64,000 nucleotides of DNA from Candidatus Methanomethylophilaceae archaeon (GCA_944320495.1 CALUHR010000005.1:62001-126000), one strand, 5' to 3'; positions 32,680 through 42,634 are shown, counted from the stretch's first letter. Program-made: numbers and translations. Notes: generated by a model not told the origin, from the letters alone.

Positions 32680-35600
32680 ATGATAACTGATTGCACAAAA
32701 TCGAGCAACGGCAAACTGCTCGCCGCCGTCATCGGCATGCTGATGGTCGTGTGCGCTGTTGCCGTGGTAGCGATGCCTGCCGATGCCGACGGTACCACCA
32801 AACCCACCGTCAACTTCGCCGGCGTCGATGCCGTTGACATCGCCGATGTCGAGGACCTCACCGCAGACATCGGATTCGATGCCAAAACCGGCGTCCTCAC
32901 CGTCACCGAGGACACCGTCCTGAACATCACCGGAACCCTCGGTTCCGCCACCGCCCCCGCCATCGAGCAGATTATCCTGAAGGCCGACCTGCAGATCCAG
33001 GGAAGCGGAAGCCTCTACGTCGCCAACTCCGGCGCTGGAGTGAGCACCGTCATCTTCGCCGCCGATGGAGCCATCCTCAGCATCACCGACGGAGTCATCG
33101 TCAACCTCGATGCCGACGGAGACCAGTCCTTCGTCATCAACAACGGTGTCAGCAAAGAGGTCACCGACGTCAAGAACGTCACCGCCCTCCTCAGCGTCAC
33201 CGACAAGGCGACCCTGAACATCACCCACACTCTCGGAAAGTCCACCTGGTACAACGCCGACGGCAACACCGCCAGCGAGACCTACATGGACGTCGACAAC
33301 GCCACCGTCAACTTCAACGAGAGCCACTCCGTCCAGGGAGTCGTCCTGACCGCCACCAACAAGGCGGCCATCAACCTCAACGACACCGATGCCACCGGAA
33401 TGGTCCTGAAGGACGGATCCGTCATCTCCGACTCCACCGTCGCCCTCGACGGAGCCAAGTACGCCGGACTCTACCTGAAGGGAACCGTCACCGTCGAGAA
33501 CGGATCCTCAGTCACTGTGAAGAACGCCGACCAGGGCGAGGCCTCCTATCCCGGAATCAACGTCGAGAACGTCTCTGGAGAGACCTCCGAGCTGAAGATC
33601 GACGCTACCTCCAGCGTGGCCACCACCGACGTCGGATTCGCCACCGCGACCTCCAAGAGCTTCACCATCTCCGGATCCGGATCCTTCTCTGGAGACCTCA
33701 CCGCCGGAAAGAGCACCGAGACCACCAAGACCTACACCCTGAACGGAGTCACCGTCGGCGACATGGCTGTCGATGAGAACATAACCGTCGCAGCTGGAAC
33801 CGCTGGAGTCGTTCTGGATGGTACTGTCGACCTCTCCAAGGCCACCGTTTCCAGCTACAGCGGAATGATCATCGGAGCCGATGCCAAAGCCACTCTGAAA
33901 TCCGATGCCACCGGATACAATGTGCTTCCCGGAGCCACCGTCAGCGGACCTACCACTGCAGTTACCCCTAGCTCCACTATCGAGGCCACCACTACCAACT
34001 TCGCCACCGTTGCCGGCATGGACAACGTCACCGTCTACCTCCCCTCCTCTGATGTCACCCTTTCCGAGAACCTCGTTATCGGAAACGGCACCACTGTCGA
34101 CTACAAGGAGGGCAGCAACGGAGGCGCCATCGTGCTCGGTTCCGGAGAGAACAAATACACCATCACCGGAAGCGGAGCCTTCCACGCAAAGGTGAAGTCC
34201 GTTGACACCAAGAACTTCTTCGAGCTCAACATCAACGGATCCTACGCCATCGCCGACGGTTCCGTCGAGCTGAACGGATCCCTCGTCGAGACCAACGTCG
34301 TGACCCTCAGGTCCGGAGAGATGGTCCTCACCGGCAACCTGTCCGGAGAGCTGTCCTTCGTGGCCGACCAGACCAACATTCCCGCAGCTGAAACCACCGT
34401 CGTCTTCAAGGACTTCACCGTGAGCCCCGGAGCCGTCATGACCCTCGTCGCCGACAGCAACGTCTCCTACGAGTCCGAGGACAACTTCTATCTCTACGGA
34501 AGGCTGAACTCCGCCCAGGATGTCGCCATCGACGTCCAGGCCGATTCCACCTTTAAGGCGTTCACCGGAGCCAACATCCAGCAGACCGTCACCGTCCAGG
34601 CCGATTCCGTGACTGCCAACGACAAGACCGTCATCGACCTCGACGACGCGATGATGACCCTCACCATCAACGACGACCTCGCCTCCACCAACACCTACTC
34701 CCAGGTCCAGACCCTGGTCATCGCGGACACCCTGAACATCACCCCCGACGTGACTATCACCGTCATGGGTCAGTTCATCGTCAACGAGGGAGTCACCCTG
34801 ACCATCCAGAACGGAGCCACCCTCAAAATCAGCGGCCCCGTCGCCAAGATGATCGTCAACGGAAACGTCGAGGTCGAGGAGGGCGGAGCCATCATCGTCG
34901 AGGACGGAGAGGGAATCACCGTCACCGGCGCCATCGAGTCCGACGGAACCTTCACCGTCAACGGAAAGGTCACCATCGAGGAGAACGGAAAGGTCACCAT
35001 CGACAACGGCGACAAGTCCGTCATCAACGTCACCGACGACCTCACCGTCAAGGCCGGCGGAGAGCTCGAGATCAGGGGAGAGATGTCCATCGCCAAGATG
35101 TACAACTCCGGCACCGTCGTTCTCAACGGCGCCAACCTCACGAAATCCAACTCCACCATCAACATGGCCGCCAACGGCGCCGTCGTGGACATCCAGTCCT
35201 TCACCGCCGACAAGACCATCGACCTCATCATCACCGACGACGGAATGAAGCTCGGAAAGAACGGAGATGTCGAGTACTCCGTCGGAATGAACGCGGACTA
35301 CAAGTCCAACAGCATCACCTTCAACGGTGATGCGACCTACGACGGAGTCGGAATCAGGGGAGTCACCGTCACCGAGGCCTCCTCCTTCGCCGTCAAGGCC
35401 GACAAGACCGTCGAGATCTCCTACAGCATGTCCATCGCCGGAACCGCCGCCATCGTCGACGACAGCGAGCCCCAGAACAACAAGACCTTCTCCGATGCCG
35501 AGACGAAATACACCATCGGAATCGACGCCAAGGACTTCAGGGTCCTCGCCGACTCCGAGTTCAACCTCGGATCCTATGTTGTGTTCAATGTCACCGGCGA

Positions 35601-37932
35601 GCTGACCGTCGCCGGAACCATGAACGCCGTCAACACCGAGTCCAAGATCACCAACGGCGGTGTCATCGACGTCACCGGAATGATCACCGTTCTGGAGGAG
35701 GGTGAGATCAAGCAGCCGACCATCAACGCCGCCTCCTACGAGGCCACCGTCAACGGCAACACCTACGTCTACTACACCACCCTGAACAACGCCATCGCCA
35801 ACGGAGCCACCGAGATCGTGGTCCACGGAACCGTCAAGGTCACCGAGTCCGTCACCATCCCGACCGGCACCGAGGTCAAGGCCGACACCGGAGCCAAGAT
35901 GGAGATCGGCGAGGACGACAACAGGGATGTCGTCGTCACCGTCGAGAACGGCGCCACCGTCAGGAACTTCAACGCCGGAATCACCGTCTACGGAACCCTG
36001 GACTTCGCCAACGCCAAGGACAACAAGTCCAACATCATCATCAGCGACGTCTCGGTCTCCAACGAGCCCGGAATCACCTACACCAACATCTACACCGCCC
36101 TCGGCGACGCCGTCGACGGAGATGTGGTCACCATCACCAAGCTCAAGGCCACCCAGGGAGCCGTCGTCCTCAACGCCGACATCACCGTCCCCGCCGGAGT
36201 CACCCTCGTGATCCCCGCGGCCGCGGAGGTCCAGGTCAACGACGACGTCACCGTCACCATCGACGGAACCGTCCAGATGCTCGGAACCATCGTCTCCGAG
36301 AGCACCGACGGATTCTACAGGTACACCGACGCCACCATGACCGACGAGAAGGACGAGTTCTCCGAGATCGTCGTCAACGGAACCCTGATGTCCATGGGAG
36401 CCATCCCCTACGCCACCCAGGGCGAGAACTACGGATACTACATCGCCGGAGCCTACTACTGGCTCGTCAGCACCGCCGGTAACTTCTACTACGTGACCCC
36501 CGTCGCCCAGGCCGCAGCTGTCTCCAACGACGTCACCAACGGAGCCATCGAGATCTACGGCGCCAACACCGCCGGAGACGTCGACTTCACCGGCGACTCC
36601 ACCACCGTCGTCACCGTCACCCTCATGGCCGACGCCTCTCTCACCGCGAGCAGCGTCACCCTGAGCTACGCCACCCTCGACGTCGACAAGAACACCGGCG
36701 TCGCCTTCACCGGAACCGTCGACTCCGCCGTCGGATCCGTCACCGTCGCCAACATCGACGGTGTCGTCTTCACCGACGCCACCACCGACGGAACCGAGTA
36801 CCTCTACGTCACCGGAAGCCCCGTCCAGGCCGATGAGGACGGAGCCGATGCGACCGTGACCGTCGCCACCGGCAACGTCTCCGTCTCCGGACAGCTCTTC
36901 GTCGACGGACTCGAGGAGTTCGCCATCGCCGAGGGTGCCACCATGACCGTCGGAAAGGGCGCGACCCTGACCGCCACCCTGAACGCCGACAAGGAGATCA
37001 CCGTGGACGGAACCCTCATCGCCACCAACGGCGGAAAGGTCATCGCCTACACCCTCAACGTCAGCGGAACCTTCACCGTCGCCGCCAAGACCGACAGCGC
37101 CGCCGCCGGAGAGGCCGAGATCTACTACATCAACGTCGGAATCTCCGTCGATGACGATGGGGACTACGTCGACGCCACCGCGGCCACCGCCACCCTCGAC
37201 GGAGTCAAGAACCTCAAGCAGGTCGCCGTCTCCGCCGAGTCCACCGTCACCGGCGCCCAGCTCGAGGACATGAAGTCCACCGAGTTCTACGTCGAGGACG
37301 CCCTCTGGATGACCGTCTACGTCGTTGCCAACAACAACGTCTCCGTCAACAACTTCGAGCCCGGAGACCTCGTCAACAGCGCCTTCTCCAACTGGAAGGA
37401 CGCCGAGGGCAACAGCACGATCGGTGCCAAGAACCCCTACGTCGGAGCCGCCGGATTCGAGAAGGTCTACGCTGTTATCAACTACGAGATCTACACCGTC
37501 TTCGTCCTGGCCAACCAGGCCGTCGACGACGTCTTCATCGACGGAAGCCTGATGACCTATGGAATGTACCAGATTGGTAACCCCGATGACGGAACTGCTC
37601 AGTACGTCAACGCGTACATGGCCGTCGTCGCCGCCGGTGACCATACCATCAGCTACACCCTGAAGAACGGATACTCCGGAGACGGAGTCCTCACCGTCAA
37701 CGGCGAGAAGATGTCTGGACTGACCTTCAGCACCTCCGATGCCGAGGGCTACGGATACAGCCTCACCCTGACTGGATTCGAGAAGACCGGCTACGTCCCC
37801 GAGTCCCCCGACACCGGCGACAGCGACTCCGCTGACACCGGAATGACGATCACCGACTACCTGCTGATCGTCCTCGTCGTCCTCATCGTCGTCATGGCCA
37901 TCATCGTGGCCATGAGGCTCATGAGGAGCTGA
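32680..37932 (+). CDS. Giant beta-helix surface protein, 1750 aa
   Basis: An N-terminal signal (residues about 10-34, ending VAMPADADG) is followed by roughly 1650 residues of short beta-strand repeats rich in Thr, Val, Asp, Gly and Asn (for example TVENGATVRNFNAGITVYG), then an Asp/Ser stalk and a C-terminal membrane anchor ending VAMRLMRS. This suggests a right-handed beta-helix S-layer or adhesin protein. Codon use is strikingly uniform (GTC, ACC, GAC, GGA), unlike its neighbours, as expected for a very highly expressed gene. It lacks the PFIPFPP stalk of the other two adhesins. Ligand unknown. Confidence 0.85.
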   Translation: MITDCTKSSNGKLLAAVIGMLMVVCAVAVVAMPADADGTTKPTVNFAGVDAVDIADVEDLTADIGFDAKTGVLTVTEDTVLNITGTLGSATAPAIEQIILKADLQIQGSGSLYVANSGAGVSTVIFAADGAILSITDGVIVNLDADGDQSFVINNGVSKEVTDVKNVTALLSVTDKATLNITHTLGKSTWYNADGNTASETYMDVDNATVNFNESHSVQGVVLTATNKAAINLNDTDATGMVLKDGSVISDSTVALDGAKYAGLYLKGTVTVENGSSVTVKNADQGEASYPGINVENVSGETSELKIDATSSVATTDVGFATATSKSFTISGSGSFSGDLTAGKSTETTKTYTLNGVTVGDMAVDENITVAAGTAGVVLDGTVDLSKATVSSYSGMIIGADAKATLKSDATGYNVLPGATVSGPTTAVTPSSTIEATTTNFATVAGMDNVTVYLPSSDVTLSENLVIGNGTTVDYKEGSNGGAIVLGSGENKYTITGSGAFHAKVKSVDTKNFFELNINGSYAIADGSVELNGSLVETNVVTLRSGEMVLTGNLSGELSFVADQTNIPAAETTVVFKDFTVSPGAVMTLVADSNVSYESEDNFYLYGRLNSAQDVAIDVQADSTFKAFTGANIQQTVTVQADSVTANDKTVIDLDDAMMTLTINDDLASTNTYSQVQTLVIADTLNITPDVTITVMGQFIVNEGVTLTIQNGATLKISGPVAKMIVNGNVEVEEGGAIIVEDGEGITVTGAIESDGTFTVNGKVTIEENGKVTIDNGDKSVINVTDDLTVKAGGELEIRGEMSIAKMYNSGTVVLNGANLTKSNSTINMAANGAVVDIQSFTADKTIDLIITDDGMKLGKNGDVEYSVGMNADYKSNSITFNGDATYDGVGIRGVTVTEASSFAVKADKTVEISYSMSIAGTAAIVDDSEPQNNKTFSDAETKYTIGIDAKDFRVLADSEFNLGSYVVFNVTGELTVAGTMNAVNTESKITNGGVIDVTGMITVLEEGEIKQPTINAASYEATVNGNTYVYYTTLNNAIANGATEIVVHGTVKVTESVTIPTGTEVKADTGAKMEIGEDDNRDVVVTVENGATVRNFNAGITVYGTLDFANAKDNKSNIIISDVSVSNEPGITYTNIYTALGDAVDGDVVTITKLKATQGAVVLNADITVPAGVTLVIPAAAEVQVNDDVTVTIDGTVQMLGTIVSESTDGFYRYTDATMTDEKDEFSEIVVNGTLMSMGAIPYATQGENYGYYIAGAYYWLVSTAGNFYYVTPVAQAAAVSNDVTNGAIEIYGANTAGDVDFTGDSTTVVTVTLMADASLTASSVTLSYATLDVDKNTGVAFTGTVDSAVGSVTVANIDGVVFTDATTDGTEYLYVTGSPVQADEDGADATVTVATGNVSVSGQLFVDGLEEFAIAEGATMTVGKGATLTATLNADKEITVDGTLIATNGGKVIAYTLNVSGTFTVAAKTDSAAAGEAEIYYINVGISVDDDGDYVDATAATATLDGVKNLKQVAVSAESTVTGAQLEDMKSTEFYVEDALWMTVYVVANNNVSVNNFEPGDLVNSAFSNWKDAEGNSTIGAKNPYVGAAGFEKVYAVINYEIYTVFVLANQAVDDVFIDGSLMTYGMYQIGNPDDGTAQYVNAYMAVVAAGDHTISYTLKNGYSGDGVLTVNGEKMSGLTFSTSDAEGYGYSLTLTGFEKTGYVPESPDTGDSDSADTGMTITDYLLIVLVVLIVVMAIIVAMRLMRS

Positions 37933-37967
37933 AGCGACCTATCCCAGTAACCTGAACAGGAAACCCC

Positions 37968-37989
37968 GAGAGGTCCGCAAGGACCTCTC
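37968..37989 (+). terminator. GCAA-looped hairpin after the 1750-aa gene
   Basis: GAGAGGTCC and GGACCTCTC form a perfect 9-bp stem closed by a GCAA tetraloop, 36 nt after the stop. Confidence 0.55.
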
Positions 37990-38308
37990 CTAAGGGATGG
38001 GGAGAACCGTCCGACAAGACAGTGCCAGAAACCTGAAGAGCAAACGCCGACGGCTCCGAACGGAGACCGTCCCGCCCCGTCCGAGCGTCGCAGACGCCCG
38101 GCCGGGGCATCATTCTCATAACCCTCTGGTGAGCCTACGGTTTATAATGCCCATCTACATTCTGGCAAATCAGCCCGAACATCTCGATGGATATTGATCG
38201 CGTTGAACGGCAAAACACACTGCCCTCGCATAATGAGCTGGATAACAGACGGCGCCACGGATCCTCCATCGGAACCTGTGGATGCAGTCGATGATTCCGA
38301 AGACACCC
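37990..38308. other. Intergenic stretch without genes
   Basis: About 320 bp with a second hairpin around 38049-38072 (GACGGCTCCG with CGGAGACCGTC) and no convincing coding frame. It separates the surface-protein gene from the convergent membrane-effector gene. Confidence 0.5.
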
Positions 38309-39163
38309 TCACCCGATGAGGAACCAGAGCAAAGCATCGATTCCGAGCAAAGCGAGGAAGACGACGTTGAGTGTGACAGCAGCACCGTTGTCAAGGGCGG
38401 CCGACCATCCCCTCTCAAGCAGTTTCCCTTCGCGGCGAGGCCTTTGTCTGCCGGCCATGATCTTCTGTATCGCCATCAATAGGAACACGATGATGTTGAG
38501 CACCACGATGGCGCAGAGCATGACGACGAACACGCTCTCGAATATCGGTACCTCCGACACAGCGGTCATCGCATCCCCGATGAGACTCAGGCCCCCAGTG
38601 AACGTCATCACGATGGCCGCGAATATCCCGAGGATGGCGACCATCTCCATCTGGATGCGGGAAGCCTTGTCCTTGGCCTCGTTCAGATCGCTTGTCGCCT
38701 GCTCGAGTTCCTCTTTGAGCTCTCCCACACGCGCGCTCATCTTGGCCAGGTCCTGATCGCTTGCCATCAGGCGCCTCTCGAAATCGGCCTGATCCCTGTA
38801 CCTCTGGATCTCGATGGCGACATGATCGCAGAGCTTATGCAGACCCCAGAACGTCTCGGAGTTGTACTCCGGATACTCGTTGACGAAATCGCGGAGCTTG
38901 CGGAGATTGTACGTCAGCGTATCGAGAGGACCATCGGACTCCGAGCGGTCATTGGTCTGAGTCTCTTCCGAATCGGCGACGCCGAACTGACGATATCCGT
39001 CGTTCCCGCCGATAAGCCTGACATACGTCAGTATGTCGGAGTACTCGTTGCGATACCCGTCCTTGTAAATCTCCACTGCACGTTGAGCCAGACGCCTGAG
39101 ATCGTCGTCACCCAGCGAAGACTGCTCTTTGCTAAGGTCCACCAACAGATCGCGTACCTTCAC
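38309..39163 (-). CDS. Coiled-coil membrane protein, probable toxin partner of Panacea
   Basis: The 284-aa protein has a hydrophilic N-terminal half, a coiled coil (about residues 150-185, DLAKMSARVGELKEELEQ), then three hydrophobic segments (about 190-212, 222-250, 262-284). It directly follows, with about 27 nt spacing, a Panacea-domain gene on the same strand. Panacea antitoxins are known to neutralise many unrelated toxins, including membrane proteins, so this is a candidate effector. I chose the GTG at 39163; a TTG at 39274 would overlap the antitoxin gene by 85 bp. Function is inferred only from context. Confidence 0.65.
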   Translation of the reverse strand: MKVRDLLVDLSKEQSSLGDDDLRRLAQRAVEIYKDGYRNEYSDILTYVRLIGGNDGYRQFGVADSEETQTNDRSESDGPLDTLTYNLRKLRDFVNEYPEYNSETFWGLHKLCDHVAIEIQRYRDQADFERRLMASDQDLAKMSARVGELKEELEQATSDLNEAKDKASRIQMEMVAILGIFAAIVMTFTGGLSLIGDAMTAVSEVPIFESVFVVMLCAIVVLNIIVFLLMAIQKIMAGRQRPRREGKLLERGWSAALDNGAAVTLNVVFLALLGIDALLWFLIG

Positions 39164-39189
39164 TGACCTGCGGTGACTCTCATCGGAGG

Positions 39190-39630
39190 TCAGATACTGG
39201 GACGTCTGGCCTCCGCCTCCATATCCGCGTAAGGGATTACGTTCTTCTCCCCCGGAACATAATTCCTCTTCCAAGGAGCTGATTCGTGAGACTTCTCCAC
39301 GATCCTGCCCAATCCGACATCCTTGTATTCCCTGAGTATCCCCAGCAGGAAATCGGACGTGTCCTTGTTGATCTCCTGAGACGGAGGGAACGTAGCCATT
39401 ATGGTGTTTCCGGCGAAGCGCCAGAAATCATAATAGACCGATGGGACGACGGGGCCGTACTTCCATGCCTGGAACTCCTCGTCCTCGAAGAGAGGACCGC
39501 GACCCGAGGCGGCATGCTCCAACCAGGCGAAGTAGAGAAGCTTCTGGAGCTTCAGGTTGGAGATCCAGATCCCATTATCTATCGACAGCTGGACCATGCG
39601 CCTGCCGATATCCTTCGCGGTATAGGCCAT
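39190..39630 (-). CDS. Panacea-domain (DUF4065/SocA-like) antitoxin
   Basis: The 146-aa protein has the Panacea signature: SNLKLQKLLYFAWL near residue 25, EFQAWKYGPVVPSVYYDFW near 55 and HESAPWKRNY near 120, the last being typical of the SocA/GepA group. Such proteins neutralise toxins encoded next to them; SocA also acts as a protease adaptor. The ATG at 39630 starts MAYTAKDIG; a GTG at 39657 is an alternative. It lies upstream of a coiled-coil membrane protein, forming a likely toxin-antitoxin pair. Confidence 0.82.
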   Translation of the reverse strand: MAYTAKDIGRRMVQLSIDNGIWISNLKLQKLLYFAWLEHAASGRGPLFEDEEFQAWKYGPVVPSVYYDFWRFAGNTIMATFPPSQEINKDTSDFLLGILREYKDVGLGRIVEKSHESAPWKRNYVPGEKNVIPYADMEAEARRPSI

Positions 39631-39872
39631 GATAAGTAGTTCCAGAAACGGTATCACTGGAGTAGTATATCATGAGTGTCCTGCTCTCAGAGAACATCTG
39701 GCTATCCGCCACTGGGACATCTGGCTGGCGACATCCCTATTCAACATCGTTACAAACTGGATATCCGCCGATGGAGGGTTGCCGACCACCCTCCATCGAC
39801 GTCCAATCCTCTTGATTCATCCTAGCGAATTTGTGTTGCTTTGGCAGGGGGCAGATCTCATCCGCCCTCCCC

Positions 39873-40451
39873 TCACTCCGGATTCAGCCTCACGATCGCC
39901 TCGACCATGTTCTGCACGAGGGACCTTATCCCCTTCATCCCCTGCACGTCGTCCTCGTACTCCGGGGACACCAGGGACCTCACGATCGGCATGGGGTTCG
40001 ACCCGCACACCAGCATCCCGTTCTTCAGCATGAAGTCCACCAGCTGGTTGTACACCATCGTCGCACCGTCGTGCCCGCACACCGCGAACGCTCCCCCGAC
40101 CTTCCCCCTCAGGCCCAAGTCGCCCTTCTCCAGCACCAGCATCGCCCTCTCCAGGAAGGTCTGCATCATGCTGGGGCAGGCGTTCATGTACACCGGCGCT
40201 GCCATGATGATGCCATCAGCCGCCCTCAGCCTGTCGAGGATGTCATTCAATCCGTCGTCCTCGTCGTAGCACCTGCCGTCCCCGCGTATCTCGCAGGTCA
40301 TGCAGACGTTGCAGTTCGTCAGCGTGTAATCGTAGATCGAGATCGTCTCCATCTCTATCCCCTCGCGCTCGAACATGTCCGCCACCTCGTGGAGGATGTT
40401 GCTGCAGTTCCCCATGGGACGGGGACTCCCGTTGACGGCGATGACCTTCAT
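39873..40451 (-). CDS. Iron-sulfur flavoprotein (Isf-like)
   Basis: The 192-aa protein has a flavodoxin-like fold: NGSPRPMGNCSNI near residue 7 binds the FMN phosphate and AAPVYMN near 84 contacts the flavin. CNVCMTCEIRGDGRC near residue 47 is a CX2CX2CX7C set, matching the compact [4Fe-4S] motif of the Isf proteins known from methanogens, which reduce O2 or peroxide-type acceptors with ferredoxin electrons. It is divergent from sufCB with a perfect palindrome between, suggesting joint control by oxidative or iron-sulfur stress (inference). Confidence 0.85.
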   Translation of the reverse strand: MKVIAVNGSPRPMGNCSNILHEVADMFEREGIEMETISIYDYTLTNCNVCMTCEIRGDGRCYDEDDGLNDILDRLRAADGIIMAAPVYMNACPSMMQTFLERAMLVLEKGDLGLRGKVGGAFAVCGHDGATMVYNQLVDFMLKNGMLVCGSNPMPIVRSLVSPEYEDDVQGMKGIRSLVQNMVEAIVRLNPE

Positions 40452-40490
40452 GCCCCGGCCATCGCGACACCCGCCTTAACAATATCCGTC

Positions 40491-40504
40491 GTATGCGCGC
40501 ATAC
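40491..40504. promoter_or_regulatory. Perfect 14-bp palindrome in divergent promoter
   Basis: GTATGCGCGCATAC lies between the flavoprotein gene and sufC and directly abuts a TATA-like CTTAATA (40505-40511) that would drive sufC. A repressor bound here could control both genes. The cognate regulator is not identifiable. Confidence 0.5.
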
Positions 40505-40545
40505 CTTAATACCCGAAGACCCTTCACGCCGTTACAGGTGAGCAG

Positions 40546-41295
40546 ATGACCGAAATGCTGAGTGTGGTCGACCTACACGCCGAGGCGGGCGGGAGGGAGA
40601 TCCTCAAGGGCGTCGACCTGACCGTCGACCAGGGGGAGACCTGCGTCCTCTTCGGACCCAACGGTTCCGGGAAATCCACCCTGATGTCCACCATCATGGG
40701 ATACAGCAACATCACCGTCACGTCCGGCCAGATAATCTTCAAGGGCAAGGACATAACCGACATGCCGGTGGACGAGAGGGCGAAGCTGGGCATAGGCATG
40801 ATGATGCAGCGCCCCCCGAACATATACGGCGTCAAGCTCGGCGACCTCATCCGCGTCGCCTCCCCCCAGAACGGAGAGGCGGTGCTCGCGGATGCTGACA
40901 AGTTCAAGATGTCCGGCTTCCTGGACAGGGAGATCAACGTCGGGTTCTCCGGCGGGGAGATCAAGAGGTCCGAGCTGCTCCAGCTCACCGCCCAGAAGCC
41001 GGAGTTCATCCTCCTCGACGAGCCCGAATCCGGGGTCGACCTGGAGAACATCGACCTCATCGGCAACAAGGTCCACGACCTGCTGTACGACTCGGCCTGC
41101 CCCGGCAGGGGGAGGCACGTGTCGTCCCTGGTGATCACCCACACCGGCCAGATCATGGACTACATCGGCGCCGACAAGGGCTACGTGATGAAGAACGGCA
41201 GGATCCAGTGCAGGGGCAACCCGCTGGAGCTGCTGAAGGAGATAAAGAAGAACGGATACGGGGAGTGCGACGCATGCAGGATGATAAGGCTGTGA
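40546..41295 (+). CDS. sufC: SufC, ABC-type ATPase of Fe-S cluster assembly
   Basis: The 249-aa protein has Walker A GPNGSGKS near residue 35, signature FSGGEIKRSELLQL near 140, Walker B FILLDEPESGVD near 161 and H-loop ITHT near 200. The GGEIKRSE and ESGVD forms are specific to SufC, which drives conformational change in the SufB(D) scaffold. GGTGAG lies just before the ATG. It overlaps sufB by 22 bp. Only SufB and SufC are present, the minimal archaeal SUF system. Confidence 0.95.
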   Translation: MTEMLSVVDLHAEAGGREILKGVDLTVDQGETCVLFGPNGSGKSTLMSTIMGYSNITVTSGQIIFKGKDITDMPVDERAKLGIGMMMQRPPNIYGVKLGDLIRVASPQNGEAVLADADKFKMSGFLDREINVGFSGGEIKRSELLQLTAQKPEFILLDEPESGVDLENIDLIGNKVHDLLYDSACPGRGRHVSSLVITHTGQIMDYIGADKGYVMKNGRIQCRGNPLELLKEIKKNGYGECDACRMIRL

Positions 41296-42476
41296 GGGAG
41301 GCGCTCTCCAAGAAGGGGGCCTACGGCGCGGACATCGACCTCGACAGGTACGAGGAGGGCAGCAGGGACGCCGAGCAGATCAGCGATCTGAAGGACTCGA
41401 AGTACAGCGCCTACATGGAGAAGGTCGGCGTCATCGCCGACGAGATGAACCGCTCCGGGACGCTGATGTTCATCGACAACGCCCCGAGCCACTGCTCGTC
41501 CGCGGTGCAGGAGGGGCTGGAGATGATGCCCCTCAGCCAGGCGCTCAAGGTGCACGATGGATTGAAAGATTACATGTGGAAGGCCGTCAGCCCAACCAAG
41601 GACAAGTACACCGCCAAGAGCTACCTGGAGGACTCCGACGGATACTTCGTGCGCGTGAAGGCGGGATACCACATCAAGGACCCCGTCCAGGCCTGCATGA
41701 TGCTCGATACCGACAGGACCATACAGAACGTCCACAACATCGTCATCGTCGAGGACGGCGCGTCCCTGGAGATGATCACCGGATGCTCCACGTCCCCTCA
41801 CGCCAACGACTCCCTGCACGTGGGGGTCTCCGAGATTTACGTGGGGAACGACGCGTCCCTCGCCTTCTCCATGATCCACAACTGGGGCAAGGAGACCGGC
41901 GTCCGCCCGAGGACCGGCACCGTCGTCGGCAAGAACTCCGCGTACACCAACAACTACGTGATACTCAACCCCGTGGGGACGCTGCAGAGCTTCCCCTCCT
42001 GCACCCTCGACGAGGGCAGCAGCGCGCTGTACAACACCATGTGCATCGCCCACGAGGGCTCCGACATCGACACCGGGGGCCTCGTCTACCTCAACGGGAG
42101 GGGCAGCAGCGCCCAGATCATGAGCAGGAGCATCTCCATGGGCGGGCACATGTGCGCCCGCGGAAGGCTCGTGGGCAACGCCCCCGAGGTCAAGGCCCAC
42201 CTGGAGTGCAGGAGCATCATCATGAAGGACGGCGGCTCGACGAGCGCCGTGCCGGAGCTGGAGGCGCACGTCGCGGACGTGGAGATGACCCACGAGGCGG
42301 CGGTCGGGAAGATCGCCCAGGACCAGATCGAGTACCTTATGTCCCGCGGCCTGAGCGAGGATGAGGCGGTCAGCATGATCGTCCGCGGATTCCTCTCCGG
42401 CAGCATCAACGGACTCCCGGCCGAGCTCCAGAGGGAGCTCGACGAGGCCATCTCCCAGGCCAACCTGGGGGACTGA
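41274..42476 (+). CDS. sufB: SufB scaffold protein
   Basis: The 400-aa protein has the SufB/D beta-helix core. Recognisable segments are VEDGASLEMITGCS near 163, MIHNWGKETGVRPRTGTVVG near 205 and GHMCARGRLVGN near 288, with conserved cysteines and HEAAVGKIAQDQIEYLMSRGL near 340. SufB receives sulfur and iron and builds [4Fe-4S] clusters with SufC. The ATG at 41274 follows GGGGAG; the frame's earlier start lies inside sufC. Fe-S supply fits the many cluster proteins in this window. Confidence 0.95.
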   Translation: MQDDKAVREALSKKGAYGADIDLDRYEEGSRDAEQISDLKDSKYSAYMEKVGVIADEMNRSGTLMFIDNAPSHCSSAVQEGLEMMPLSQALKVHDGLKDYMWKAVSPTKDKYTAKSYLEDSDGYFVRVKAGYHIKDPVQACMMLDTDRTIQNVHNIVIVEDGASLEMITGCSTSPHANDSLHVGVSEIYVGNDASLAFSMIHNWGKETGVRPRTGTVVGKNSAYTNNYVILNPVGTLQSFPSCTLDEGSSALYNTMCIAHEGSDIDTGGLVYLNGRGSSAQIMSRSISMGGHMCARGRLVGNAPEVKAHLECRSIIMKDGGSTSAVPELEAHVADVEMTHEAAVGKIAQDQIEYLMSRGLSEDEAVSMIVRGFLSGSINGLPAELQRELDEAISQANLGD

Positions 42477-42502
42477 AACTACGCTTCCGGGAGGGGCCCC
42501 GG

Positions 42503-42512
42503 CCCCCCCCCC
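42503..42512. repeat. C10 homopolymer tract
   Basis: Ten consecutive C residues lie between sufB and the small membrane-protein gene, within GC-rich sequence that forms hairpins. Unlike the G11 tracts, it has no conserved leader around it. Confidence 0.7.
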
Positions 42513-42634
42513 ATTCTCATCGATCGTGACAGGACGCCGTCCGGGGACGACGTCGGGCCCCTCCTCCTGAAGCGACGGCCCCGAGGAGGCGGAAGGTTCC
42601 GCCCCCACCTTATTTCTATCCCGAGGGGGTACGC

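Noticed and set aside
33508..37644. A 1378-codon open frame antisense to the 1750-aa surface gene
   Set aside because: It is explained by the uniform codon use of the sense gene, is composed mostly of Gly, Asp and Val, and has no signals of its own.
42503..42512. C10 tract as a third phase-variation switch
   Set aside because: It lacks the conserved leader and hairpin of the two adhesins and lies in a GC-rich intergenic region after sufB.
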